In this document: positions 26,084 through 35,756 of the stretch, piece after piece
Numbering within the stretch: position 1 is the first letter of the stretch
How the letters are laid out: the number at the start of each line of letters is the position of its first letter
Origin: G965220305 sp965220305
GTDB lineage: Bacteria > Chloroflexota > Dehalococcoidia > Lucifugimonadales > UBA3495
Length of the DNA stretch: 64,000 nucleotides
Direction of reading: 5' to 3'
Assembly (NCBI GenBank): GCA_965220305.1
Contig: OZ244817.1
Location: 1,922,001-1,986,000, forward strand
Notes under the pieces: model-generated
Databases searched by the model: none
Told to the model about the DNA's origin: nothing
Seen by the model: the letters and a program-made list of their open reading frames with translations, nothing else
Translations under genes and position numbers: made by a program

Positions 26084-27328
26084 TACTACAGTCGCAGATT
26101 AAACGCAGGTAGCATTGGGGCAATCAACGGGTGGTGAGTGAGGCTGTGGCAGGGTATTGGGATGAGGTTGCAGAGGTGGCACGGTGGGCTAGGGTATCGA
26201 CCGGGTACACGAGTACATCGCGGGACGGTTCCGGCGTCCTGCGCCGCGCCGTCGGGCGCTGGACTACCTGCGGGGACTGCTGAGTCCGGTGGAGCGCAAG
26301 AACGGCTGGCAACTGGCGGAGCGGGTCGGCGACGCCACTTCAGAGGGGGTCCAGCGGCGGCACGGCGGGCCGGATAGAGAACAGTCAGATTGGCGTATTT
26401 CTAGCCTACGCCGGTGCCAAGGGGAGGACTCTGCTGGACCGGGAATTGTACCTGCCCCAGGTATGGCCGGAGGACTGGGAGCGGCGCCGGGAGGCCGGGG
26501 TGCCGGAGAGTGTGGCTTTCGGACCAAGCCGCAGCTGGCCCAGCAAATGCTGGAGCGGCCGCTGGAATCAGGAGTTCCCTTCGGCGGGGTTGCCGGGGAT
26601 GAGGTCTAAGGCAGCGACCACAACCTGCGGCTGTGGCTGGAGCGGCGGGACGTTCCTCATGTGCTGGCCATCAAACGCAGCGAGAAGCTATGGGCTTTGA
26701 CGGACAAGGGGCCGCGCAGGTGAGAGCTGACCGGCTGGCGTCCGGGGTTGAGAAATGCGCCTGGGTGAGAAGCAGCGCCGGAGCCGGGCCAAGGACCACG
26801 GGACTACGACTTAGCCACGGTGGATATACTTCCTCTTCAGGAGCCAGACAAGGGCTACTGGCTGCTGGCCCGGCGCAGTCTGACCAAACCCTGGGGAACT
26901 GGCCCACTACATCTGTTACGGCCCGGCGGGAACGACCCTGGAGGGACTGGCGAGGGTGGCCGGAACCCGGTGAACTATCGAGGAATGCTTCGAAGAGGCC
27001 AAGGGGCAGGTGGGTCTGGACCAGTATGAAGTGCGGCGGTGGGACGGCTGGTACCGGCACATTACCTTGGCCATGATGGCACAGGCGTACCTGTCCGTGA
27101 TCAAGTATCAGGCCATGGAACAGGGAGAAAAGGGGGTTGCTACGGCCCGGATGAAGAGCTGATTCCCATGACGGCCCCGGAGGTGCGCCAGTTGCTCACC
27201 CGTCTCGTATGGACGGAGAACCAACCGCCTGATTTCGTGCTGTACTGGTCGCGGTGGAGACGGCGACACCCAGCAAGAGCCCAGCGGTGCCACTACAAAC
27301 ACCGCCTGTCGCATCTGCGACTGTAGTA
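26084..27328 (+). mobile_element. IS701 family element 2, degenerate
   Basis: Ends TACTACAGTCGCAGAT are inverted at both sides, with a CTAA duplication at 26080-26083 and 27329-27332. The element landed exactly at the right edge of the IS427-group element. It is 187 bp shorter than the related copy at 59738-61169 because of an internal deletion. Confidence 0.9.
26142..27326 (+). pseudogene. IS701 transposase, internally deleted and frameshifted
   Basis: Pieces in several frames match the copy at 59740-61106: LLSPVERKNGWQLAERVGDAT, GRTLLDRELYLPQVW, LRLWLERRDVPHVLAIKRSE and EECFEEAKGQVGLDQYE. Around 26355 the sequence jumps from GVQ directly to the equivalent of GRIENCQIGVFL, losing ~60 residues including the VLVVDETGF motif with the first catalytic Asp. 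Several stops and frame changes follow. Near 27135 it keeps the GAAAAGGGGG site followed by the C-terminal tail CYGPDEELIPMTAPEVRQLL in the -1 frame. Confidence 0.85.
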
Positions 27329-27463
27329 CTAAGTAAACTTTCAACGTTCACTGTTGAAAGGAAAGCAGGTGAACATGGCCGCAGGGAGTCTCCGGCCAAC
27401 ATCGTGCGGGTGATGGCGTAACATAGGGAGCGGCCTCTGACCACCCGGGAGATCTATGCGGCG

Positions 27464-28303
27464 GTGGCCGAGACGGGGATGGCTGGTTTTGATCCCAGGG
27501 CCCAGCAGGTCCGGAATCTGGTGAACCGCGAACTGTCCGACCTGGCGGGAACGAGTTCCGACTCCCACGGCAAGCGGTCGCCGCAATTGCTGACCCGGGT
27601 GGACCGGGACCACGGCGGGCAGCTCCCCCTGGTGCTGTTCGTGTTCGAGACTCCCGAAGCCGAGGAAGCCTTCGTGAGCGCCGCTGGCAGGTCACACGGC
27701 GTTCCCCTGTTCACCTCCGACCTGGAACTGAAGGAGGATCGTCCCATGAAGAAGTCCCGTTACACCCCTGAGCAAGTCGCTTTTGGCCTGCGTCAGGCAG
27801 AGGAGGACACGCCGGTGGCGGAGGTCTGCCGCAAGATGGGCATCAGCGAGCAGACCTTCTACCGCGTCAGCGAACGCCGGGCCTGTGAGGTGCTGACCCT
27901 CCCCAGGGCCAGCTACCGCTATCAAAGTGGGGCCGATGAGCAGGCTGCCTTACGGATCCGGCTGAGAGACCTGGCCCAGGCCCGGGTAAGCTACGGCTAC
28001 CGCCGTCTGCACGTCCTCCTGCAGCGGGATGGATGGACGGTGAATCACCAGCGGGTCTACCGGCGGTATTGCCAGGAAGGCCTGATGCTGAGGACCAAGA
28101 AACCCAGGCGGCACGTGTCCGTTCAAAGACGCATGGAGCGACCGGAGGCCTCCGGGGTTGATGAGAGCTGGTTCCTGTCGTTGGAAGACGCTGAGGAAAA
28201 GGTGGAATCCTGGCGAAGACATTACAATGGGGAGAGACCCCACAGTGCGCTGGGCAACCGGTCCCCCAGGGAATTTGCCGTATTGGCTGAAACCGCGGAT
28301 TGA
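27464..28303 (+). pseudogene. Chimeric frame: unknown fragment joined to a core-deleted IS3 transposase
   Basis: Codons before 27746 derive from an unidentified sequence (FDPRAQQVRNLVNRELSDLA, then FVFETPEAEEAFVSAAG). From MKKSRYTPEQVAFGLRQAEE at 27746 it is IS3 OrfA (helix-turn-helix), jumping at VSERRACEVL into OrfB (RVSYGYRRLHVLLQRDGW). A second jump, from GVDESW to FLSLEDAEEKVESWRRHYNG, removes the whole DDE core, although the frame stays open. Two in-frame deletions give a 186-residue miniature transposase with no catalytic residues except those near the C-terminus. It could at most bind DNA or act as an inhibitor. Confidence 0.8.
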
Positions 28304-28400
28304 CCCGCAAAACTCGCACTCGGACTGGTACAGAAAATGGGGCAAGACCAACATGGACCGGAACCACTCATTGGCTGTGGTATAACTTTTGGGGGAAGGT
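27746..28400 (+). mobile_element. IS3 family deletion derivative
   Basis: The right end TGTGGTATAAC-TTTTGGGGGAAGGT (28376-28400) matches the end of the IS3 remnant at 8742-8766. The left terminal repeat is not visible, so the left limit is only the OrfA start. Confidence 0.75.
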
Positions 28401-28438
28401 TAGACTGATTCATCTCGGTCCTGAGAGGGTGAGGTAAG

Positions 28439-30106
28439 ATGAAAGAACCGATGGCAACGAATTCTGAATCCATCGATGGTCCGGAAAAGCCTGGATTCGG
28501 GCTCTTCCTACTGGCCGGAGGCTTGTTGACGGCGCCTTTGGCTGGGCTATTGTACTTGGCTGACAAGCTGGGCGAGTTGCCTTTCGTGCCCTTCGCTTTG
28601 TTTGACTGGATTGCCAAAGTGCTACCCGGCGCTCTGGTTACTTTCGGCATCGACGTCATGATAGATGCAATGCGCAGGTTGGGAATGAGCGTCGCCGCCA
28701 GCGCCAAGACAGCCGAGCAAATTGTGGCCGTGATCCTGTTCTTCGTCATCGGCGTCCTACTAAGTGCGGCGTTTTTAAGCGTGATGAAAGCTAAGGGGGC
28801 CGGGCCCAATCCGGTAGCCGGTCTGGTCCTTGGGTTGATATACGGCGTTCCAATGGTGGCAGTAAGCCTGCCCATGGGACAATCCACGGTACACCCGGCG
28901 CTGACCGCGGTTGTGCTGATGGTCATTTTTGTGCTGTGGGGCCTGGCATTCATGCCGATGTACTGGAAGTTGGTCACTAGCGGCGACGGCTTAGTAACCG
29001 AGGATGAGATTCGGTGGGCTAAGAGCATCAACCGCCGCCAATTCTTGGTGGGCGTCGGCGCGGCCACCGCCACTATTACCGTTCTAAGCGCGGGCCTCGG
29101 AGGGGTGCTAGCCCGGTCCGAACGGCGACTAGTTGCCGAGACCATTGCAACTTCAATGGATCCCTCCATGGCCAATGGCCGGCCACCGTTGCCCAACGCC
29201 AACGATTCGGTCGCTCCTGCGCCTGGAACCCGTCCGGAATACACGCCGGTAGAAGACCACTACAAGGTTTTCCTGCGCAGCGAGCCTTCGATAGTCGACG
29301 GCGAAACTTGGTCTTTGCCCATAACGGGGTTGGTCGACAACCCGCTGCTTCTAACGCTGGACGAGCTGCGCAACTACGAGTCAAGGGACCAGTACGTTAC
29401 CCTGTCCTGCATCTCCGGCCGTATAGCCACCACGCTTATCAGCACCACCTGGTGGACCGGAGTCAGCTTACAAAAAGTCCTGTCCGACGCCCAGGTACAG
29501 AGCGAAGCCAAGTACTTGGTAATAGAGTCGGCGGACGGGTTCCACGAGACCGTGGACCTTGACCTTATTGCTTCAGACGAGCGCATAATGCTTTGTTACG
29601 CTTGGGATGGCCGGCCAATTCCCATGGACCACGGCTTTCCGCTGCGAATCTGGATACCGGACCGCTACGGGATGAAACAACCCAAGTGGATCACCTCAAT
29701 CGAGGTCACCGATGAATACCGGCCGGGTTATTGGGTGGAACGGGGGTGGGACGAGGTGGCCCAGGTCAAGACAACCTCGGTCATCGATACTGTCGCCACC
29801 GACGACATCATCGAAGGCAACGGCCAAAGCCTGATTCCCATCGGCGGCATTGCTTTCTCCGGAGCGCGGGGAATATCAAAGGTCCAGGTGAAGGTTGACG
29901 ATGGTTCCTGGGAAGAAGCCCAGCTACGGACGCCCCTATCCGAAACGGCCTGGGTGATCTGGCGATACGATTGGCCATTCCAAAAGGGCAAACACACCTT
30001 CGCCGTTAGGTGCGCCGAGGCGGACGGCACTCCCCAGATTGAGGAGTCCCGGGGCAACCGGCCCAGCGGAGCCACCGGAATACACAACCGCCGCACCAGC
30101 GTGTAG
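28439..30106 (+). CDS. Membrane-anchored Tat-type sulfite-oxidase-family molybdopterin oxidoreductase
   Basis: 555 residues. About five membrane helices (residues ~20-185) precede a twin-arginine-like RRQFLVGVGAATATITVLSA. The oxidoreductase domain follows: LPITGLVDNPLLLTLDEL, then YVTLSCISGRIATTLISTTWW, whose Cys is the likely molybdenum ligand. HGFPLRIWIPDRYGMKQPKW is the family's conserved block, followed by the Ig-like dimerisation domain (IPIGGIAFSGARGISKVQVKV). Such proteins oxidise small compounds outside the membrane; the electron acceptor is unknown. The start follows GAGGGTGAGG. The gene begins ~40 bases after the IS3 derivative. Confidence 0.88.
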   Translation: MKEPMATNSESIDGPEKPGFGLFLLAGGLLTAPLAGLLYLADKLGELPFVPFALFDWIAKVLPGALVTFGIDVMIDAMRRLGMSVAASAKTAEQIVAVILFFVIGVLLSAAFLSVMKAKGAGPNPVAGLVLGLIYGVPMVAVSLPMGQSTVHPALTAVVLMVIFVLWGLAFMPMYWKLVTSGDGLVTEDEIRWAKSINRRQFLVGVGAATATITVLSAGLGGVLARSERRLVAETIATSMDPSMANGRPPLPNANDSVAPAPGTRPEYTPVEDHYKVFLRSEPSIVDGETWSLPITGLVDNPLLLTLDELRNYESRDQYVTLSCISGRIATTLISTTWWTGVSLQKVLSDAQVQSEAKYLVIESADGFHETVDLDLIASDERIMLCYAWDGRPIPMDHGFPLRIWIPDRYGMKQPKWITSIEVTDEYRPGYWVERGWDEVAQVKTTSVIDTVATDDIIEGNGQSLIPIGGIAFSGARGISKVQVKVDDGSWEEAQLRTPLSETAWVIWRYDWPFQKGKHTFAVRCAEADGTPQIEESRGNRPSGATGIHNRRTSV

Positions 30107-30289
30107 CGGCGGCCGACGGCCAGGCCGCAACTTGTTTGATTGAAATTGGACCGCTGTAGCTATCCCGTAGCCTGTTAGCTGAACATGTCCCGGTGTGCGG
30201 CGTAAGCCCCCAGTCTGCTGGTGGTAGAAGGGCTTCGAGCGCAGCAGAGATGCTGATTGGGCAACTAAGTATGCTATGCGTATTACAAA

Positions 30290-30311
30290 GAAAACCGCCC
30301 AGTCGGGCGGT
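30290..30311 (-). terminator. Terminator-like hairpin
   Basis: ACCGCCC-AGTC-GGGCGGT is a perfect 7-bp stem. On the reverse strand it is followed by TTTTC, so it resembles a weak intrinsic terminator in that direction, though no leftward gene feeds it. It is the only structure seen in 30107-30421. Confidence 0.4.
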
Positions 30312-30421
30312 AGCGGCGAACGGGCAACGCTGTCCAACTACCCTGGGCGCTCTCTTATCGGAGTATAACCCCTTCATCCTTCAGCAGACCGTTCTGAATC
30401 AATGGCCTACGAGACGTCCAA

Positions 30422-30991
30422 TTGCGTAAGCTGGTCCTGGTACGTCATTCCAAACCCGATATAGCGCCCGATAGGCCGGCATCCGCTTGGAGGCTCGGCG
30501 AGATAGGCCGTCGCCGGTCGGAGTTGCTGGCGTCAAAGCTTCGTGGCTTCAGTCCTGCCGTGATTTGGTCTAGCAGCGAGCCCAAGGCGGTGGAAACTGC
30601 GAAGGTGGTCGCCAGTTCGATGGGCGTTCCTGTCCAGACCGCCGATGGGCTGGAAGAACATCACCGGACCGGCGTTTCCTACTTCCCCACGCCAAAAGCG
30701 TTCGAGTTGGCTGTCGGGGAGTTCTTTACCAGGCAGGAACAGCTTGTGCTGGGGACGGAGACGGCGCAACAGGCGCTCAAAAGGTTCGCCACCGCGGTCG
30801 ATGAGGTGATTGGCTCGAAATGCCAGGATAATATTGTGGTAACTCACGGGACAGTAATGGCCCTCTACGTTTCAAGCGTTTCGGGAATCGCACCGATGGA
30901 TTTCTGGCGCCGACTGGGAATGCCGTCATTTGTCGTGCTGGAACTGCCAGACATGCGCGTGCGCTCCATTGTCGAAAGCGTGACCGCTTAG
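30422..30991 (+). CDS. Histidine phosphatase superfamily protein
   Basis: 189 residues with the RHG-type signature VLVRHSKPD near the start (catalytic His; usual RHG/RHA is RHS) and a second His in DNIVVTHGTVMALYV. An Arg/Glu pair is compatible with the phosphoglycerate-mutase fold (IWSSSEPKAVETAKVVA). Such proteins dephosphorylate small metabolites or proteins (SixA, CobC types); the substrate cannot be told. The start is TTG (LRKLVLVRH), with no better codon. It is monocistronic. Confidence 0.85.
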   Translation: MRKLVLVRHSKPDIAPDRPASAWRLGEIGRRRSELLASKLRGFSPAVIWSSSEPKAVETAKVVASSMGVPVQTADGLEEHHRTGVSYFPTPKAFELAVGEFFTRQEQLVLGTETAQQALKRFATAVDEVIGSKCQDNIVVTHGTVMALYVSSVSGIAPMDFWRRLGMPSFVVLELPDMRVRSIVESVTA

Positions 30992-31099
30992 GAGGCCACA
31001 GTCCGATTCACTCGAAATGTCCGGGGCTAGAAGCAATCTCACCGCTCCGGGTAGCAGACCTGGTCTTTCGATTTTCTAGACAAATGCCAAGGTGTGGTT

Positions 31100-31225
31100 T
31101 CAGGCAAGCGCCCCCAACCGTCGTTCCCGCGAAGGCGGGAATCCAGAGGTGGGGGCTGGTGCTGTCCAGGGACTTTGGACCATTCGCTCCGCTCACAGTG
31201 ACAGACAATCGAAAGACCCCGGATT
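31100..31225 (-). repeat. Dispersed composite noncoding repeat, copy A
   Basis: On the reverse strand it reads GGTCTTTCGATTGTC, then TGAGCGGAGCGAA, a short variable part, and a palindrome TTCCCGC-4-GCGGGAA (31124-31141). The same order occurs at 51425-51545. The flanking 30992-31350 has no gene. Confidence 0.75.
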
Positions 31226-31350
31226 GGCAGATGCAACGATTGACCGCTGGACCTGATTCAGATTTCCCGGCGTGGGTCTAAAATCAATAACTCAGAACAG
31301 TCCCCTCCGCAGAATTTGTACTCTAGGGCATCGTTTGAGCAGGTATTCGC

Positions 31351-32304
31351 TCAGCTTCCCGTCAGGAAACGGCGCGGGTTATCCACCATAATCTGCTGAA
31401 TTTCTGCTTCAGTGGCTCCCAATTCCTGGAGGTGCGGCAGCACATGTCGGCTGATGAAACTGTAGCCTTCGGGCTGATAGTTTTGGCGCTGCTCCCGCAT
31501 CTCCGGTGTCGGCTGGCCCCGGGGCACGGAGTGGTCATGGCCGAGCATGATCTTTTGCCCCCATCCGGCATCCAGCAGTCTTTTTACAATCTCGGTGCGC
31601 TCTTCCCACAATGGCACCCCTGGATAGCGCCCACCGGGGAAACGGTCCAGACCCACCCAGACTCCCTTGTTCAGGAGGCCCAATATATAGTCAACGTCGC
31701 GGGTATCATTGCTATGCCCGATATATACCCGGTCCAGGTCAACCCCCTCTTCCTCCAGGACGCGGATTTGCTGCTCGCCAACCCGGTCCGGAGACCAGGT
31801 GTGGGTATACACCGGAGCGCCGGAATGCTTGCTGGCCTGGGCGACGGCCCGCAACACCACCACCTCCAGTTCGGTCATTCCTCCCCGGTCGCTGGCGGAC
31901 TTGATGATTCCGGCCTTAACCCCTGTCCCTTCTATTCCTTCCTCTACCTCCCGAATGTAGAGAGGGGCGATGGCGTCGGGCGAGGCGGAGCGGAAGACCC
32001 TTGGGATGGTCTGATGGCTGCCGGTGGCGGCTATGATGTGGACGCCGCTCTGCCTCGACACCTCTTGCATCATGCCGATGTCACGACCTAGATCGAAGGT
32101 GGAGGCGTCGATGTAGGACCGAACGCCTTCGTCATAGGCTTGCTTCAACGCCGCGACCGCATCCTCAATGGTGCCATCTCGGTCAAAAAACTCGGGGTAG
32201 GTGTGGCGCATGCCCGCGGACCCGGTGGCAATATGTTCGTGGCTCAGGGTAAAGCCCAGCTCACCAGCGTCAATTGGTCCCAAAACTGTGTTAACCGTTG
32301 CCAT
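31351..32304 (-). CDS. Phosphotriesterase family metal-dependent hydrolase
   Basis: About 317 residues from MATVNTVLGPIDAG, placed after AGGAGGTGAGG. Metal ligands expected for the family are visible: HEHI near the start, the probable carbamylated Lys in VKAGIIKSASD, His in PVYTHTWSPD, His in VYIGHSNDTRD and Asp in IMLGHDHSVP. Family members hydrolyse phosphotriesters, lactones or formylated compounds; the native role here is more likely lactonase or amidohydrolase. It stands divergent from the CMD gene. Confidence 0.88.
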   Translation of the reverse strand: MATVNTVLGPIDAGELGFTLSHEHIATGSAGMRHTYPEFFDRDGTIEDAVAALKQAYDEGVRSYIDASTFDLGRDIGMMQEVSRQSGVHIIAATGSHQTIPRVFRSASPDAIAPLYIREVEEGIEGTGVKAGIIKSASDRGGMTELEVVVLRAVAQASKHSGAPVYTHTWSPDRVGEQQIRVLEEEGVDLDRVYIGHSNDTRDVDYILGLLNKGVWVGLDRFPGGRYPGVPLWEERTEIVKRLLDAGWGQKIMLGHDHSVPRGQPTPEMREQRQNYQPEGYSFISRHVLPHLQELGATEAEIQQIMVDNPRRFLTGS

Positions 32305-32499
32305 TTCCTCACCTCCTATGGGCAATCTTCGGTGAGTTTAGCATCCTGCTGGGTGGCGCTCAACGTGGCGCAAGGTTGGGATAGGACGTTTGACACGCCG
32401 GGGTGGTGAGAGTACCTTTAGGTCGCTATGAAGGATGGGCCGGACTGAAGGGTCTTGGGGCCGGGGTTGGGTGAATCCGGCCAACGGAAGGAGGATAAT

Positions 32500-33057
32500 A
32501 TGGCCAGGTTACCGATTGCCACCAGGGAGAGTGTTCCGGAGGGACAACAGGCCGCCTTTGACGAGATGGTGCAGCGGGCCGGGGCGGTGCCGCGCCATGG
32601 CCCGGGCTCCGTGATGGTCCACGTTCCCGAAGCAGGCCGGGCCGCCAATCAACTCTCGAACTACCTGCGCAACGAGTCCTCGCTGTCGCAGAGAATCCAA
32701 GAGCTGGCGATGCTGGTCACGGCCCGGGAACTGGACTGCCAGCACATTTGGAATTCCCACGCCGGGTCCGGGCGTCGGGCCGGTCTCAGCGACGCATTGG
32801 TTGACGCGCTGCGGGACAAGCGAGACCTGCCCGACCTGGCCGCCGATGAGGCTGCCGTGGTGAAGTACGGCCAGGAGTTCTTCCGCACCCATCACGTGAG
32901 CCGGGGCGCTTTCCAGGCGGCCCAGGAGCAGCTTGGCGACCGAGGACTGGTGGAGCTGACCATGCTCATGGGCTACTACGGTCTGCTGGCGTTCAACATC
33001 AACGCCTTCGATACCGACTTGGTGCCCGAGAGGGCCGAGCTAATCCTGCCGGTATGA
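32500..33057 (+). CDS. Carboxymuconolactone decarboxylase family protein
   Basis: 185 residues from MARLPIATRESVPEGQQAAF after GGAAGGAGG. The AhpD/CMD helical core is at ELAMLVTARELDCQHIWNSH; it has a single Cys-x2-W-x2-H arrangement instead of the CxxC of peroxidase-type members, so it is closer to decarboxylase-like CMD proteins. The end, YYGLLAFNINAFDTDLVPE, is typical. It precedes an LLM flavin oxidoreductase and a cupin-like gene in the same direction, suggesting a small catabolic cluster. Confidence 0.85.
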   Translation: MARLPIATRESVPEGQQAAFDEMVQRAGAVPRHGPGSVMVHVPEAGRAANQLSNYLRNESSLSQRIQELAMLVTARELDCQHIWNSHAGSGRRAGLSDALVDALRDKRDLPDLAADEAAVVKYGQEFFRTHHVSRGAFQAAQEQLGDRGLVELTMLMGYYGLLAFNINAFDTDLVPERAELILPV

Positions 33058-33350
33058 CGGACTAAGGCAGCGTACCCCGGTTAATTTGGCCGACGGACGC
33101 GGCCCGCCGTAGCGTCGGCCCACGGGAGCTGGACAGCCACCCAATTGCGGCTGCCGGACGCCCTTGGCCCTTGAAGTAGCTGGACCGGCTGGCTCCCGTT
33201 GGCTCTTCGGCATTCGAGTCCGCTGTCCCAGCCGGTGCGCTCGCCCGGCCTTGCCAAGGGTTTCGGCCAGCCTTGTTTGGATAGTACGGACTGGCCCCGC
33301 GTTCACCTGCCCGATTTTACGAATAAGTCGGCGGGAAGGAGTAAGAGAAG

Positions 33351-34484
33351 ATGAAATTTGGGATGTTCTACAACCTTCGATTTCCGGAACCCTGGTCTTC
33401 CGAGAGGGAGTATGAATTCCTTTGGCAGGTAATGGAGCAGATAACCTACGCCGAAGAGATGGGGATTGAGGGGCTCTGGCTTACGGAGCATCACTTCGAG
33501 AAAGGGTTGGTGGCCAGCGCACCGGAAGTCATCCTGAGCGCCGTCAGCCAGCGCACCTCCAAAATGCGGTTGGGGTTCGCGGTGATGCTGTCTCCCATTC
33601 ATCACCCCCTCCACGTGGCGGCCAAGGTTGCCACCCTGGACCTGTTGAGCAATGGTAGGGTGGACCTGGGAATCGGGCGCGCATCGTCGCCGCACCAGTT
33701 GGCTCCCTTTGGAGTGGCGTTGGAAGACACCCGGGGCATGATGAACGAGGCCATAGGCATGTTGCCGAAGATGTGGACGGAGGACGTGTTTTCCCACGAG
33801 GGGAGGTACTACAACGTTCCGCCCCGGGAGGTGGTGCCCAAGCCTCGCCAAAAGCCCCACCCGCCCATCTGGGCGGCCTGCAACCAGGAAGACACCACCC
33901 GTATGACCGGAGAGCAGGGCCTGGGATTCATAACCCACGGGCGGGGCGGTCCCGAAAGGGTCGGCGAGTTGGTCCACATCTACCGAGAGGCTATCAAGGG
34001 GGCCAACCCCGTGGGCAAGTACGTCCACGACCGGGTAGCCGTGGATACCCTGGTTTTTTGCGACGAGGACGACCGGCGGGCCAGGCAGAGGGGGGCCGAG
34101 GCCGCCCTGGAGCAGATGCAGGAGAATAGCACCGGCTTTGGCCGCTTCTGGGCGGGAATATCCGAGGAGTCGGTGCCCGAGGAGTACAAGCACCACTACC
34201 AGCGTTACCAGCGCAGCGCCAATCAGGCGGGCCAAGTCACCCCCGAGAGCTTGCTGGAGTCCGGGATGTATTGTGTGGGCAACCCTGATTCCTGCATTGA
34301 GTTCATTGAGAAGTTCGAGGCCCTTGGGGTGGATGAATACGTGCTCACCTTGCAGGTGGGCTCGGTGGCGCATCAAGAGGTGATGAATACCCTTCGCCTC
34401 TTCGGGAAGTACGTCATTCCCCATTTCCAAGAAAAGGAACGCAAGGCCCAGGCTTCCGCGCAGACGGTCAGCGCGGATAATTAG
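33351..34484 (+). CDS. LLM class flavin-dependent oxidoreductase
   Basis: 377 residues with the bacterial-luciferase-like TIM barrel: MKFGMFYNLRFPEPWSSE, GLWLTEHHFEKG, LSPIHHPLHVAAKVATLDLL and VDLGIGRASSPHQLAPFGV. FMNH2/F420-dependent monooxygenases of this class oxidise diverse organics or sulfonates; the substrate is not evident. The start follows GGGAAGGAG. A cupin-like gene starts 38 bases downstream, so the two are probably cotranscribed. Confidence 0.9.
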   Translation: MKFGMFYNLRFPEPWSSEREYEFLWQVMEQITYAEEMGIEGLWLTEHHFEKGLVASAPEVILSAVSQRTSKMRLGFAVMLSPIHHPLHVAAKVATLDLLSNGRVDLGIGRASSPHQLAPFGVALEDTRGMMNEAIGMLPKMWTEDVFSHEGRYYNVPPREVVPKPRQKPHPPIWAACNQEDTTRMTGEQGLGFITHGRGGPERVGELVHIYREAIKGANPVGKYVHDRVAVDTLVFCDEDDRRARQRGAEAALEQMQENSTGFGRFWAGISEESVPEEYKHHYQRYQRSANQAGQVTPESLLESGMYCVGNPDSCIEFIEKFEALGVDEYVLTLQVGSVAHQEVMNTLRLFGKYVIPHFQEKERKAQASAQTVSADN

Positions 34485-34522
34485 CTCTCCCCCAAGGGGG
34501 AGGTCAGCAAGGAGGAACAATC

Positions 34523-34864
34523 ATGGCGTTTTTCCGGGTTTATACCGGTGACGATGGACAGTCTCATTTTGAAGACTTGGACCTGCTGCCATCCGATGTC
34601 GAGAGGTCGGCGGCCCAGGCGACTACCAATGTAACCTTTGCCCGCTCCCCCGATGGTTATTTCCACGATTTCCACAACGCCCCTCGGCGTCAGTACGCCA
34701 TCTTCATGTCCGGGGGCCAGATGGAAGTCGGCATCGGCGACGGGACGGTGCGAAGTTTCGGCCCCGGCGATGCCGTGCTGTTTGAGGACATGACCGGCCA
34801 GGGACATACCAGCCGGACGGTGAGCGGCGACCGCCTCTCGGCAACGGTGCCCTTGGCCGGTTAA
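34523..34864 (+). CDS. Small cupin-fold protein
   Basis: 113 residues: MAFFRVYTGDDGQSHFEDLD, then YAIFMSGGQMEVGIGDGTVR and SFGPGDAVLFEDMTGQGHTS, a cupin-like beta pattern with GPGDA and a late His. The classical first metal motif is reduced to scattered His residues (FHDFHN). Cotranscription with the LLM oxidoreductase is likely; it starts after CAAGGAGG. The role may be a lyase or ligand-binding protein. Confidence 0.75.
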   Translation: MAFFRVYTGDDGQSHFEDLDLLPSDVERSAAQATTNVTFARSPDGYFHDFHNAPRRQYAIFMSGGQMEVGIGDGTVRSFGPGDAVLFEDMTGQGHTSRTVSGDRLSATVPLAG

Positions 34865-34962
34865 AGACCAAGATATTTCGATTGGCTAGCGAGGGCCACC
34901 GCCGAGGAGCAGTCTTATGAGGACGTGACGAAATTGCTCCCCATGCGCTGTTGCGGCGGCCC

Positions 34963-35631
34963 TTAACCCTCGCCCTCCAGGGGCGCCACGCTGAATATTA
35001 CGTGGAAGGGCATACAGTAGATGATTACGCTCCCTTGTCCGGCAATGTCCACGTCGTCGGGAATGGGGTAGTTCTGGTTGCCGATGTTGCCCTTCAGGGG
35101 ACCCAGGTCAACGTAACCGGCGGAGGTGAGGTCTTCCCGGCTCATCGGGTCGGGATGGGGCGAAAGCAGCACGTGGAGGGCCGGTCCGTTGGTAACCTGC
35201 AGGTCTTCCAGCCGCAGCAGGTGGGAGCCTTCGGGGCCGCGGTAAACTATGGCGCTGCCGCTGCCCTTGTGGAACCGATCGGCGTCCCGCAGGCGTCCCG
35301 TCTTAACCTGCGCCGCCTCAGCTTGGCCCGGCGAGGCAGCCGTTGCGGCGGGCGCTAAGCCCCCGCCGGTTTGGCCGCTCGGGTCACTGGCCGGCATCAT
35401 CATGGCTGGCATGGCCTCCTCCACCGGCTGATCGACCTTGGCCATCCCTGCCATTACCTGCTCGGCCTCGGCGCGGGTCATGCCCTGGGGGATGGCGGCG
35501 TTCACCGTGAAGGGCAACGACTCCTCAACAGCTTCATCGACGAACAGAGGGGCCAGCAGCCACCAGGCCACGGCGATGATGGGGATGAGGATAACGACCG
35601 CAATTCCTATGAATATGTTCCGTCGGCGCAT
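34963..35631 (-). CDS. Membrane-anchored DM13 domain protein
   Basis: 222 residues. An N-terminal helix (IFIGIAVVILIPIIAVAWWLL) anchors a low-complexity Met/Pro/Ala linker and a C-terminal DM13 domain: SAIVYRGPEGSHLLRLEDLQVTNGPALHVLLS, then YVDLGPLKGNIGNQNYPIP and IIYCMPFHVIFSVAPL. The Cys in IIYCMPFHV matches the conserved DM13 cysteine proposed to take part in redox. The domain should face outward. It is monocistronic, convergent with the cupin gene. Confidence 0.87.
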   Translation of the reverse strand: MRRRNIFIGIAVVILIPIIAVAWWLLAPLFVDEAVEESLPFTVNAAIPQGMTRAEAEQVMAGMAKVDQPVEEAMPAMMMPASDPSGQTGGGLAPAATAASPGQAEAAQVKTGRLRDADRFHKGSGSAIVYRGPEGSHLLRLEDLQVTNGPALHVLLSPHPDPMSREDLTSAGYVDLGPLKGNIGNQNYPIPDDVDIAGQGSVIIYCMPFHVIFSVAPLEGEG

Positions 35632-35756
35632 GTTTGCCGCCCCCTAAACGCTGTTTGGATCACTCACCCCATATTACGCTGGCGAGCTGCCCTCCGGTTC
35701 TTTTTGGGCTACCCGGAGCGCCGTGCTCTTGGGGATGGAAAACGTTGTGGCAGCCG

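Noticed and set aside
33303..34520. 405-codon frame antisense to the LLM oxidoreductase
   Set aside because: Shadow of a strongly recognisable flavin enzyme; no motifs of its own.
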